DNA from: Uloborus plumipes
Lineage: Eukaryota > Arthropoda > Arachnida > Araneae > Uloboridae
DNA: 64,000 nucleotides
Direction of reading: 5' to 3'
NCBI GenBank assembly: GCA_038373865.1
Contig: JAXGGA010001126.1
Span: forward strand, 104,239 to 168,238
The position numbers were made by a program, and so were the translations under genes. The stretch's first letter is position 1. The number at the start of each line of letters is the position of its first letter. Below, one piece after another: positions 10,148-19,620 of this stretch. The notes under the pieces are model-generated. The model saw nothing but the letters and a program-made list of their open reading frames with translations. It did not search any database and was not told the DNA's origin.

Positions 10148-10360
10148 TTGAAGTATCTTGATGACTTAAAAGTGATAAAAGGGGAGTTAAATTCCATTCG
10201 TTGCCAAAAGTATGAGCTCCTGCAGGAAGGTATTTGGAGCGAGCTAAGAATAAAGTCTATGAAAAGGTCGTTATCAACAAAGCACAGTCGACTGAATTCC
10301 TCATTAGAGGGGATTCAAGACATAGAAATACCAGGGCTAATTAAACAGTACATCGCTTAG
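10148..10360 (+). other. Unrecognised 70-codon open frame
   Basis: It encodes a hydrophilic, probably helical peptide rich in K, E, S and L (for example KVIKGELNSIRCQKYELLQ) ending in a stop 18 bases before a hAT insertion. Composition is more protein-like than neighbouring frames, but no domain was recognised. It could be the end of a decayed mobile-element gene, the tail of a host exon, or chance. Confidence 0.2.
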
Positions 10361-10378
10361 CTAAAGGTGAACCAGGAG

Positions 10379-10912
10379 CAGGGGTGCCCACAGAGAGGGG
10401 GATTATGGCGCAAGTCGCGCCATCAAAATTTTTGGGGGGATTTTTTAAGACTAATTTATTTATTTATTTAAATTATTTATTAATTTATTTATTGTTTGAT
10501 TTAAGTTATTTATTAATTTATTTATTTTTTTGTTTAAATTATTTACTGATTTTTTAAATAAAAATTATTTTTTAATTTAAATTATTTCGTTTGTTACTTT
10601 ATTGTTATTTATTATTTATTTATTTTGTGTGTGTGTGTGCTTGAAATGTGTGGAAGAGGCAAAGAAGAGATTTTCTTCTGCTCATGATTTGTACGTCTAA
10701 AAATTAATAAATAAAAAATAATAGAAATATTTTTAAAAAAATAAATATTTAAAAAATAAATAAATAAAGATTAAAAAAAAATAAATATTATTTTTAAAAA
10801 ATAATAAAATAAAAAAGAGGGGTAAAAATGAAATAAAAAGCAACAGAGGGTTGTGAAAAATTCAGGAGGGGGGAATTGCGCCATTGAGCTTGAGGGGGAA
10901 TGGGCACCCCTG
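10379..10912. mobile_element. Non-autonomous hAT element, 534 bp (same family as 4341-5499)
   Basis: The ends CAGGGGTGCCCA and TGGGCACCCCTG are flanked by the exact 8-bp duplication ACCAGGAG (10371-10378 and 10913-10920). Subterminal GGCGCAA and TTGCGCC motifs mirror each other. The centre is AT low-complexity with a short GT run. The orientation is opposite to the larger copy at 4341-5499, and the nested Tigger element is absent. Confidence 0.9.
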
Positions 10913-10971
10913 ACCAGGAGTGCATGTTTCGGAACATACCGACTCATTACTTTTCTGCATTGTAAAAAATA

Positions 10972-11766
10972 CAGTCGAACCTCCATATATCGAAGTAGCA
11001 AATTGTCGGAAAAAAATTCGATATATAGAAATTTCGATATATAGAAAGGACCTCAGTTTTTTGAAAATTACTCCGGAAACATTGAAATTAAAGCAAAATT
11101 TCACACATGAAAAACCATTACTAATATATACGCTAATCATATTTGATGAAAGTTAAGAATTAAAAATGAACTAATATGAAAAATTTAATGAATATTATAT
11201 TAATTTCATACCACTATCTACGTCCTTTAACAAATCCACTTTATCTGCAACACTAAGGCATTTTCTTTTTGACATTGTAAATCGAGAGGGAAAACAAAAT
11301 CAAATTGAATTGGCACAGCACTAGTTAAAACAATTTTCGCTGAAACTAATCATGGAGAGAGGGGAATCACCACCAAACAAAAGGGGTAGATAGAAACTGG
11401 TTTTGCTACAGGACAGGTTGCATCCAAAATTCGAAAACGACGGGGGAGGGGATAATCCGGGAATTCCAGAATGGACAAACAACGTGTTTGTCCACTCCAG
11501 GGGTCCACACTTTATCTACAGCTGACAGTGGGGTTTGCAGTGACCTTTTCTGACCTTCCCTTTTCTCCTGACTTTCATCTTTCGTGAGGTAAAATGTCTA
11601 AAAGCGGAATAAAATCTCCAATTACGCTGCCAAAAAAATTCGATATATGGAGATTTTTTCGATATATAGAAACAGTTTTTCTATGTAATGAACATGTGAA
11701 TTTGCTAGAAGTTCGATATATGGAAAATTTCGATATATGGAAGTTCGATATATGGAGGTTCGACTG
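10972..11766 (-). mobile_element. Tigger/pogo-like element with TA target, 795 bp
   Basis: The ends CAGTCGAACCTCCATATA and TATATGGAGGTTCGACTG are near-perfect inverted repeats flanked by TA (10970-10971 and 11767-11768). Several extra CGATATAT(A/G)GAA motifs lie just inside both ends as subterminal repeats. A fragment of transposase start (11195-11275, minus) survives, so this is an internal-deletion derivative of a coding element and is drawn on the minus strand. Confidence 0.85.
11195..11275 (-). pseudogene. Start of a Tigger/pogo (CENP-B type) transposase, truncated
   Basis: A start codon at 11275 opens 26 codons beginning MSKRKCLSVADKVDLLKDVD, then a stop. This matches the opening of the CENP-B/Tigger N-terminal helix-turn-helix, where a basic MxKRK is followed by LS/LT-x-x-x-K-hydrophobic-x-hydrophobic-h-K-x-V-D. 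A full transposase would be about 450-550 residues with a DDE domain, so nearly everything is missing. It lies between the element's inverted ends, which supports the assignment. Confidence 0.6.
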
Positions 11767-12524
11767 TATATGTTTTTACAGTATAATACAGCTAATTTTA
11801 CAGTAATAAAATGTAAAATTGCTAGTTTTAGTTTAATACCGTGCACTTTACAGTTTTAAACTGAAACCTTCTGCTGCCAGTATTATACTGTTGTTTTTAC
11901 AGTATAATGCAACTGATTTTATGGTAATATTGCTCATTTTACAGTAATAAACTGCAAAATAGCTCGTTTTACAGTTTATTACAGTGCTTTTACAGTTTTA
12001 AACTCTGGAACCTCTGCTGCAAGTATTAGAATGTAAACACAACTTTGCAGTGTGGGCATATTTTTCTTTTCCATAATTTTTAACACTGAGGATTGATTGT
12101 AATTTCCTCAAAATTCATATGTTCTTACTCTCCGTTCAGGACCTGTGAATGTGGTGGGAAATTTTTATGTCGCCTTTCTTTTCTTTGTTTCAAAATCAGC
12201 CTCAAAAAATGTTGGTTTACTCTCTCAATTACATAGTGTCGAGAAATGTCACTAATTATCATAACTACAGTTACTTTTCATGCAATTACGGTACAGAAAA
12301 GCAAAGGGCGGAAACGTCGTCCTGATACAGCTTTTTTGTTTTGGGAATATATTTTCCTTTTGCACAACATTTTACATTCATTCTCTATTTATTTTTAAAA
12401 TTTTAACATTGAACATTCATTTTTCTTCTGGTACCACTTGCCTAACAAGGACTATGAGTTTAGGGATTTTTTAATACGCTTTTATTAGTTTCACCTGTGG
12501 GGTTGCTTGTATGTGTGTGTGTAA

Positions 12525-14158
12525 TCTCTACTAATAATAAAGCTGAAGGTGGTTCTGTCTGTCCTTCTTTCTTTCTTTCTTTCTGTCTGTCTGTCTGTCT
12601 GTTACGCGCGTAGCGCCAAAACCGTTTGGTCGATTTTCATGCCACTAGGCACAAAATTAGTTTGTAGTATGTAGTTTTGCACCTCGAAGCGATTTTTCGA
12701 ACATTCCATTTCGTTCTTTTTCTATTCGAATTCTTAGCGGAAATTCGATAAAATAGGGAAGAAATATTCCATACACATTTTCAAGTCTTATGTCATTCGA
12801 AAGCTTGAAATTTTCTGCACAAAATGACGTTTTTTCGAAGTTTCTACGATCATCAGGAGAGCTGTAACAATTGTTTTTAGAATCCTGAAATTCAAGGCTT
12901 ACCTTCAGTAAAGCAAGCCAAACGATTCTAAAATGGCTTTGCTCGCGAATAAAATTTGTTTGAAAATAGAGATGAAATGAATTATTTTATCAACGGAAAT
13001 CAACTTTTCATGTTGTTACCATGGTTACGTTTTTATTTCGTTCTTTTTCCCTTAATAATTTTAAAAATGTATTTGTTTTTGTAACAATCCAAATGGCTTG
13101 AGTGAACGAATTTAGCTTTTAATTTATCATTTGCTGGTTGATCTTTGTCGATGTTTATTGTTTTTATTATCATTGTGAAGAATAATGCACGAAATTTCTA
13201 TGACTAATACTTAAAATTTTTAGGATAAGTTGAGTTTAAAAGAAAAAATTGCTCCAAATATACTTTTGCAATGTGATTATTTATTATTGGACTGTAATTT
13301 GCAGCAATAATTGCATTTAATAATGAAAGACAATATTAAAAATTAATTTTTTGGCGACTTTTTTACAATTTGGCATTCAATTCTATTTCAGTATATTTAC
13401 TTCTATCTTATTGCGATATTGCAACGTTCTTTCTAAAGTATGTCATTTCGGAAAATGTATTATTTTGTTTTTGAAGTTAGGAAAGAAAACTTTCTTCTTC
13501 TTTTAAACTTTGGTAAGATTTCTGTTGGTTTCTGTGAGCAACAAAATTTTTCTTATTTTTTCTTTTGGCTTATTTTTGTGCACCTATCTTTGGGGTTGCA
13601 TTCGAATGTCCCCAAGGGGGTGATTTACCCCTTTTATGGGGTAATCAGGGCTTTCAATGCAGACCAAAGTGATATGAATTGGCGCGACCACTTGACGATA
13701 TCTCGCCAAGCTTTTGGTCACCAAGTGTTTGACGCCAATTTGGCGACATATCGCCAAGTTGGCATAAATTTAGCGAAAAAAAATTTTTTTTTGGGTTAAA
13801 TTTGGCGCTATTGGCGATATTTTGCGAAAAATCTACTGAATGATGTTAAACTCGGCGATATTTAGGAGATTAATCATTGTAAAACATTTTTTTGCATTGT
13901 TTCGTGGCAAACTAGGGACGCAAATGTTTGAATTGTTATCTTACTCACTTCAAGCACTATTTTAGCACTTAAGGCATCTACTAAGAAATTTACACGTAAA
14001 AGGAAGTAGTGTAGGGTCCATACCAAATTTTTATATCATACTTTGAAGGAATTATAGTTGAATTATAACTAAAATAGAGTATTTTTTCTGCTATATCATT
14101 TTTTTACAAATGAACTTTTAATTTTATACCACGGGCAAAGCCGTGCGGGTACCGCTAG
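12525..14158 (+). mobile_element. Non-autonomous Helitron, family H1
   Basis: It begins TCTCTACTAATAATAAAG after an A and ends with a GC-rich hairpin (ACGGGCAAAGCCGTGCGGG) followed by CTAG at 14155-14158, the classic Helitron TC...CTAG layout without target duplication. A CTTT/CTGT microsatellite lies near the 5' end (12568-12602). No Rep or helicase frame was seen. The distal third carries a 5'-truncated copy of the repeat called R here (about 13590-14040). Confidence 0.75.
13590..14040 (+). repeat. R repeat, 5'-truncated copy inside Helitron H1
   Basis: It matches the distal half of the R copies at 29666-30450 and 62848-63634, from GGGTTGCATTCGAATGT to GAAGTAGTGTAGGGTCC. It retains the TTGGCGA...TCGCCAA palindrome array but lacks the palindromic ACTTCCTTTTACGTAG start. 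It was captured or inserted before later mutations, which appear evenly spread. Confidence 0.7.
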
Positions 14159-14159
14159 C

Positions 14160-15170
14160 TCTGAATAAAAAAATAAAATCCACGTTCTTTATAAACATAA
14201 AAGTAATATATTTAATACTATTGTTGATACTAAAGGCTAGGGATGCACTGATAAGCAAATTGGCCGATTACCGATTAATCGGCTGTTGATAATCGGCCGA
14301 TTAATCGGCTGAGCCGATTAATGATAAGGATAATTGGTTTTCTACTACCAATTTTTCCATCACTGTGTTTTATCTCCGACACAATTCCAAGTTTAGAAAT
14401 AGTAAGTAATTTATTTCTGAGAGAATTTTTTTTTTTTTCCATTTTCCTAGTTTTCACAAAATAATTTCAGTATTTTATCAAATTTCTTAGAACCAATTTT
14501 CATATTAGTGTCAATAATACTATTAACACATTGTTAGTTATGTTAATTGGAAATAAAATTTATAAAAAAAGGAGGAGAGGGGGAGTGTGTGGTGAACACT
14601 CCAATTTAGGAGTACTTTTAATTCATATATTTTAGTAATTAGTAGCAGTTTAATTCAATACTTATATTCTTTCTAAATTAGAAGTTATCTGAAAGCACTA
14701 AGGAGAAAACTATCGCCACATGAAAAATGTTGCATCATTGTCTATATGTATATTTATTCAAAGTAGGAGAATTAATTAAAAAAAACTTTATATCAACTGT
14801 GAGGATTATTATTACTGTTAATAAAATTATTCATCATAGTTTCCTAGTGAAAGTATGCTTTAAAGAATAATATCTGAAAAATATTTTTCAGCCGATTAAT
14901 CGGCCCGATTTTGCCGATTATTAAAAATCGGCAAAGTGGTCGATTATGGCCGATTAATCGGTACTACCGATTAATCTGTGAATCCCTACGAAAGGCTAAA
15001 CTATATTATTACGCGTTGATGTATTATAGATGTTTTAGTTTGTATGTAACTGAATAAAAGATAAAATTCACTTTCTTTGCAAATATAAAAGCAATATATT
15101 TAATACTAATAATAATACTAAAGGCTAAACTATATTACATGTTGGTGTATTATAAGGGCATGTAAACTTA
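14160..15170. repeat. Tandem duplication of about 130 bp, first unit split by a hAT element
   Basis: The sequence from CTGAATAAAA through AATATATTTAATACTA and AAAGGCTAAACTATATTA occurs at 14161-15042 (with the hAT element removed) and again from 15049. The second unit lacks the insertion and so serves as the empty-site reference for the hAT element. Confidence 0.75.
14238..14988. mobile_element. hAT element (TAGGGATGCAC family), 751 bp
   Basis: The ends are TAGGGATGCACTGAT and a matching GTGAATCCCTA. The flanks CTAAAGGC and CGAAAGGC form an 8-bp duplication with one mismatch, and the neighbouring tandem unit shows the intact target once. Both ends carry several CCGATTAATCGG palindromes as subterminal repeats. 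The related element at 40171-41631 carries an extra foldback insertion. Confidence 0.85.
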
Positions 15171-15179
15171 TAATACATC

Positions 15180-16020
15180 ACGGTTTTAAGCTTTATAGTT
15201 TGGGAAACTCTAAAAGCGTATTTTTTAGTTTTTTAAACCATAATTTAATTATTACTGGATAGCCGCTCTCTTGCAAAATGACCGTCCGCTACAAGATTTT
15301 TTTAATATATACTTTCCGGTGATGAAAAATTTATGATTGCAGCCCTGGATCCGTAGCTCCATTTCTTTGCGAAAAAATCAAAATATCCCAGACAACGTGA
15401 AAACTGAAATTGTCAGTAACTAATTCATTTTCCACACACACGAAAAGTCGGCAAAGAACCATGCAAGAAAAGGAACCCCGTGACTCATCTTTCTCTCCAG
15501 ACGAGATTGAATCTCCCCTCCTCCACTACCAATCATAACGTAACACGTTATCATCCCGCGCAACCAAAATAAAAAGACAATAAATCTCACTGATCCAGGG
15601 GCCCATTGGTTTGGGCGCCATCGGCATCCCATTAATTCCGGTCACGATCGATCGATGAGTGGGCAATCAGCAGACTCGGTTCCTAATCATTCCTTCCTCC
15701 TCCCCCCTCTCACGATTCTTTTCACCCCCCCCCCCCTCCGCATCGTGTAACAAAGTGAAACTATTTATCCCCTTTTTCGGAGCGGGGGATTCTGGAATAG
15801 GAGATTCTGCGTTTCATGTCACTGGGATTGTTGTCGTATTGTTTCATCTCCCCAGAACAATTAAATCCAGAGACGTATTCGGGCTGAAGTTTCGACTGCG
15901 CCCTATGTACACGATGTGCAAATATCCCTGTCTTTGAAGAAAATAAATACCTTTGTGCGATAAATGTGAAGTTTAAATCCAACGTTAACGATGCGCAAAT
16001 ATACAGGTATACTGCAGACA
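15180..16020. other. Mostly single-copy stretch, GC-richer at 15430-15900
   Basis: The part at 15430-15900 has higher G+C and CpG than its surroundings and a pyrimidine/poly-C run (15720-15740). Neither open frame there (15420-15632 minus, 15659-15937 plus) has a domain. The end (CGTATTCGGGCTGAAGTTTC) recurs near 18045 and 18630, so a repeat begins by about 15870. Confidence 0.35.
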
Positions 16021-16060
16021 CGTGTTTCGGGGCTACAAGGAGCCCCTTTTTCAATGCAAG
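16020..16060. repeat. Hairpin GGGGCT-loop-AGCCCC within a likely dispersed repeat
   Basis: A perfect 6-bp stem GGGGCTACAAGGAGCCCC is embedded in CACGTGTTTC...CTTTTTCAATGC. I associate this type of block with a dispersed repeat in invertebrate genomes, but I cannot name the family and no second copy was recognised in this window. Confidence 0.3.
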
Positions 16061-16165
16061 AAGTGTGAGCTTTAGGATGAAGAATCATCCAATAAAAGCA
16101 ACACGTTCGAAGGGACTACAGAAGTATCTGGAAATGGTTAAGTTCTAATAAAAGCGGAAGTAAAT

Positions 16166-17106
16166 GGGCGATTCTCTGTAAACTGGTAATTGGCTGTCCG
16201 GACTGAGTATTTTAAAAATAATAAAGTGTAATAAAGTAATTATCGCTCTTAATACAAGTTAAGTATCAATACTTTGTGGCTCAATTGTATTTGGAGTGAT
16301 AACAATTTAATTTTTTTTTCTAGAAATTATCTAAGCGCCAAAAACACAGTCCCCTGGCTGTCCCAATCCCATAGTCTAACTGTTAAAGATAGTATTTCAA
16401 AAAACCTATTAACACTACATAAATTTGGCACTTAATATCTAAAAATAGAATAATGAAGCTATATTCTTCCTATGAAATAAGGTATAATTACGTATTTCTA
16501 AAACTTAAAATTGCCATGTAAATTCTGTCCGGAGTTTTTTCAAACAGTCCCCTGCAACAAATTCAAAGCTGTAATACGAAAAATCTATAACTTTTGCAAA
16601 TTCTTTTTGGCATGAAGTTTAAAGTAATCAGTGTGAATTTGCCGAAATCGTCGAGAACGGTGTTGAAACGCTACTTTGCTTAGTTTGAGAGCCACATTTG
16701 TGATGAAAGTATGCATCAGGGTCGTTGCGAAAGCAGTCCTCTGGGAAGTGATTTTATTAATGTCAATTAATTTAATTATAAAACATATTAGTTATTATGT
16801 CCACGATTTGTGCCTCAATTTATAGGTAGTCTCGTAACTAATTACTTTCCAATAGTTTTGCAGATATTACGCAACAAAGAGCAAAAACACAGTCACCTGG
16901 CACAGTCCCCTGACTAGTTATACTAGGCGGGGGACATACCCCCTATCATGATTTATCAGAAAAACACAAACTTCAATTGGCCCTCTTTCAAACTAAAGTA
17001 ATAGATTCATTTTCTGAGCAATAGTATTATAATTATATGAACATTTCAAAAAACGGTGCCCGGACAGATTTCGTGTGAAAAATGACGAGTTTACAGAGAA
17101 TCGCCC
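16166..17106 (+). mobile_element. DNA element with GGGCGATTCTCTGTAAACT ends, copy 1
   Basis: Inverted ends GGGCGATTCTCTGTAAACT and AGTTTACAGAGAATCGCCC enclose 941 bases. The flanks share AAAT (16162-16165 and 17107-17110), suggesting a 4-bp duplication. Inside are repeated CAGTCCCCTG-type motifs (near 16346, 16544, 16732, 16888 and 16902). The copy at 42501-43417 is inverted relative to this one and lies inside a hAT element. No transposase frame was found, and the superfamily is unresolved. Confidence 0.75.
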
Positions 17107-17199
17107 AAATAAGAAACTTCAAAATGTAGAACTGTCAGACACATTGTTAGTTCCAAAACTAAAGATGAACTTGTTATCGGTATCGAAATTATGTTATCG

Positions 17200-17680
17200 C
17201 AGTTTTTTATTTGTTTCAACTCCGAAGGGGATATGCAGAGAATTATGTCTGCTTTCGCTTTCACATCCATTTCAGTGTGTGTGTGTGGGGGGGGGGGGAG
17301 GCTTTTAACGACAACATTGCACATGCAATACACTCCCGATTATTCGCGGAATTGAATGGCGCACGTATCGCGTATAATCTCCATGGCGGATAACTGAATT
17401 CGCGGATTGCGAAAGAAGGCTTAGAAAAGGGGGTAAAAAAAGAAAACTTATCTTTTGTTTAAAAATAATTGTATTGTACAAAGGCCCATGTTTCCCATTG
17501 GTTACTCTGGTCACGTGTCCAGGGTTCCACGATCGACAGGGGCCCTCAGTTTCTACCAGATCACTAAACAATTACTGACATCAACTATACAAAAACATAA
17601 TGATTTCAAAAAAAAAAAATCGGACGATAATGACTGAGAGTGTCAAAGAACTTACTTTTGTGGATTAGTATACTGAGTGA
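17200..17680. repeat. Dispersed repeat D, copy 1
   Basis: It aligns over most of its length with 19190-19620, including GTATTGTACAAAGGCCCAT-like, GGGGCCCTCAGTTTCTACC and CTTTTGTGGATTAGTATA. Both copies encode on the minus strand a similar short peptide beginning MFSDLVETEGP, but similarity extends beyond the frame, so this probably reflects shared ancestry and not selection. Confidence 0.65.
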
Positions 17681-18192
17681 TTCCATACCAACTCCCCTGA
17701 AAAAAGAAAAGTTGGCCGCACGACCGACTCGGATTTTCTTTAAATTTGGCACACAGGTTGATGATATAGAGGCATGGAAAAGTCCAAATTTTTAGGTTCC
17801 TGCCCAACTTATTTTCTGAGGTACAGCCTTCAAAGTTTGTCCGCCCCGTCAAAATACTAAAAAAGTAATGTTATTTAATCATTTTTTATAAAAAAAATTG
17901 TACTCATGCAATATGAAAGTGTCATACCTAAGGAAACTAGTTACTCCAGGCATTCAGAAAAAAATACTAGAACGTTCATAATGAAAATTGCTGAGGTACA
18001 GGGCTCTTTGAAGTTGTCACCACAAAAACTTGATTTTGCCGTATATATATTCGGGCTGAAGTGTCGACAGTGCCCAGCAATTGTCGCTCTCGTTGTTAAT
18101 TTTTGGAGATGTTGTAAGGGGATATTTTTCATGGGAGGGCCGAGGCAGACGGATGCGGGGGGGGGGGGCTTTTAGACACTACCTTGCGTATG

Positions 18193-18600
18193 CACTGTAA
18201 AAAATAGATGTTGTTTTTACAGTATAATATAGCTAATTTTACAGTAATAAACTAAAAATTGCTTACTTTTCAGTAATAAACTCTAAAATTCATAATTTCG
18301 CACTAAAAAGCTAAAGTTCCTAATTTTGCACTTATGAGCTGTAAAATTGCCAATTTTACAGTTTAGTACTGCGCATTTTACAGCTTGAAAATGGAATCTC
18401 TGCTGCCAGTATTATACTGTTGTTTTTACCGTATAATGCAGTTAATTTTGTGGTAATAAACTGTAAAATTGCTGTTTTACAGTACTAAACTAAAACTGCT
18501 GCTTTACAGTAATAAACTGAAAAATTGCTATATTTACAGTTTATTACTGTGCATTTTACAGTTTTAATACTGTAAAAACAGTAGTTTATTTTTTACAGTG
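18193..18600. mobile_element. CACTG-family MITE copy D, uninterrupted
   Basis: The best complete copy: CACTGTAAAAAATAGATG at the left, TTATTTTTTACAGTG at the right. Subterminal GTTGTTTTTACAGTATAAT and its complement pair as inverted repeats. Internal units of about 30 bases (TAATAAACTGTAAAATTGC) repeat four or more times. It lies inside a D-type repeat. No confident target duplication was seen at this site. Confidence 0.8.
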
Positions 18601-18670
18601 TACTGTACATTACCCGAGACGTATATATTCGGGCTGAAGTGTCAATGGCGACCAATGTACGCGATTGTGC

Positions 18671-19158
18671 AATGGGGGAGTTTCCTTCAGTCAAAAGTAC
18701 TACTTTTTGTTACTGAAATTGATAGAATGATATAAAAAAATAACATGGGCCCGGAAAATACTTTAATTTTCCCAACAGTTCATTTTTTAATTATTTTTTT
18801 AAATACCCTATCTTGAAAACGGGGCGTGGTTTTTGTGACGTCAGTGGTGCACCTAACAGCTCTCGAAACGCAACACGGGTTTAACACCATTTTGCTTGAT
18901 TTGAGCTGTCCAATCGCAGGAATCGGTGACGTCACGACCTTCGTCATCTCACTACAACCAATTAGATTTCGCGCTTACGTGCACCACTGACGTCTTGCGC
19001 AGATGTTTTTATTTTTCGGAATAGCATCTGCGCACCGGTTAAAATAATTCATAAAAAATATATAACTGTGTCAAAAAATAAAAAATGGTCAATTCCTATG
19101 TTTTGAAGCATGTTCTTTCAGAAAAAAATACTTTTGAAATTTCGGAAACTCCCCCATT
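18671..19158. mobile_element. MITE with AATGGGGGAGTTTCC ends, 488 bp
   Basis: The ends AATGGGGGAGTTTCC and GGAAACTCCCCCATT are perfect inverted repeats. The flanks read ATTGTGC and GTTGCTC, consistent with a duplicated (A)TTGTTGC target in the surrounding D repeat, whose other copy has GCAATTGTCGCTC near 18077. A second inverted pair (GACGTCAGTGGTGCAC at 18838 and GTGCACCACTGACGTC at 18979) lies inside, enclosing CpG-rich sequence. Confidence 0.7.
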
Positions 19159-19189
19159 GTTGCTCCCCTTGTTTATTTCTGGAGCTGTA

Positions 19190-19225
19190 AGGGGATGGCG
19201 TAATGAGAGGGATGCATGGTGTGAA

Positions 19226-19260
<35 letters not shown>

Positions 19261-19620
19261 GAAGAAGGTGGGGGGGGGGGGTTAACGACAACATTGCATA
19301 TGCAGTACACATCGGATTATCCGCGGAATTGAGTGGCACAAGTATCGCGGATAGCGAAAGGAGGTTTAAAAAAAAATAAAGAGAACTTCTCTTTTGTTTA
19401 AAAATAATTGTATTGCACAAAGACCCATCTTTCCCATTGGGTACTCGGATCACTTGCCCTGGGTCCCACGGTCGATAGGGGCCCTCAGTTTCTACCAGAT
19501 CGCTAAACAATAACTGTCATCAATTATCAAAAACATAATTATTTCAAAAAATATTGTACGATAATGATTGAAAGTGTCAAAGGAGTTACTTTTGTGGATT
19601 AGTATATTATACATTCATTT
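19190..19620. repeat. Dispersed repeat D, copy 2, with GT microsatellite
   Basis: It matches 17200-17680 at high similarity. A (GT)n run of about 28 bases occupies 19229-19257, where copy 1 has a much shorter GTGTGTGTG run followed by a G tract, so the same microsatellite has expanded differently in the two copies. Confidence 0.65.

Larger units (their letters stand above)
10958..12052. mobile_element. CACTG-family MITE copy C, split by a Tigger-like element
   Basis: The left end reads CATTGTAAAAAATA, and the body resumes after 11766 as TATGTTTTTACAGTATAATACAGC, ending with GCAGTG at 12052. Rejoining the two parts recreates the uninterrupted family sequence with the TA target, which proves the nested order. 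The interior has the usual GGAACCTCTGCTGC and TAATAAACTG units. Confidence 0.75.

Noticed and set aside
17305..19510. Similar minus-strand peptides MFSDLVETEGP... at two places
   Set aside because: Nucleotide similarity of the D repeat extends beyond the frame, and the peptides diverge after about 40 residues. No sign of selection on the protein.
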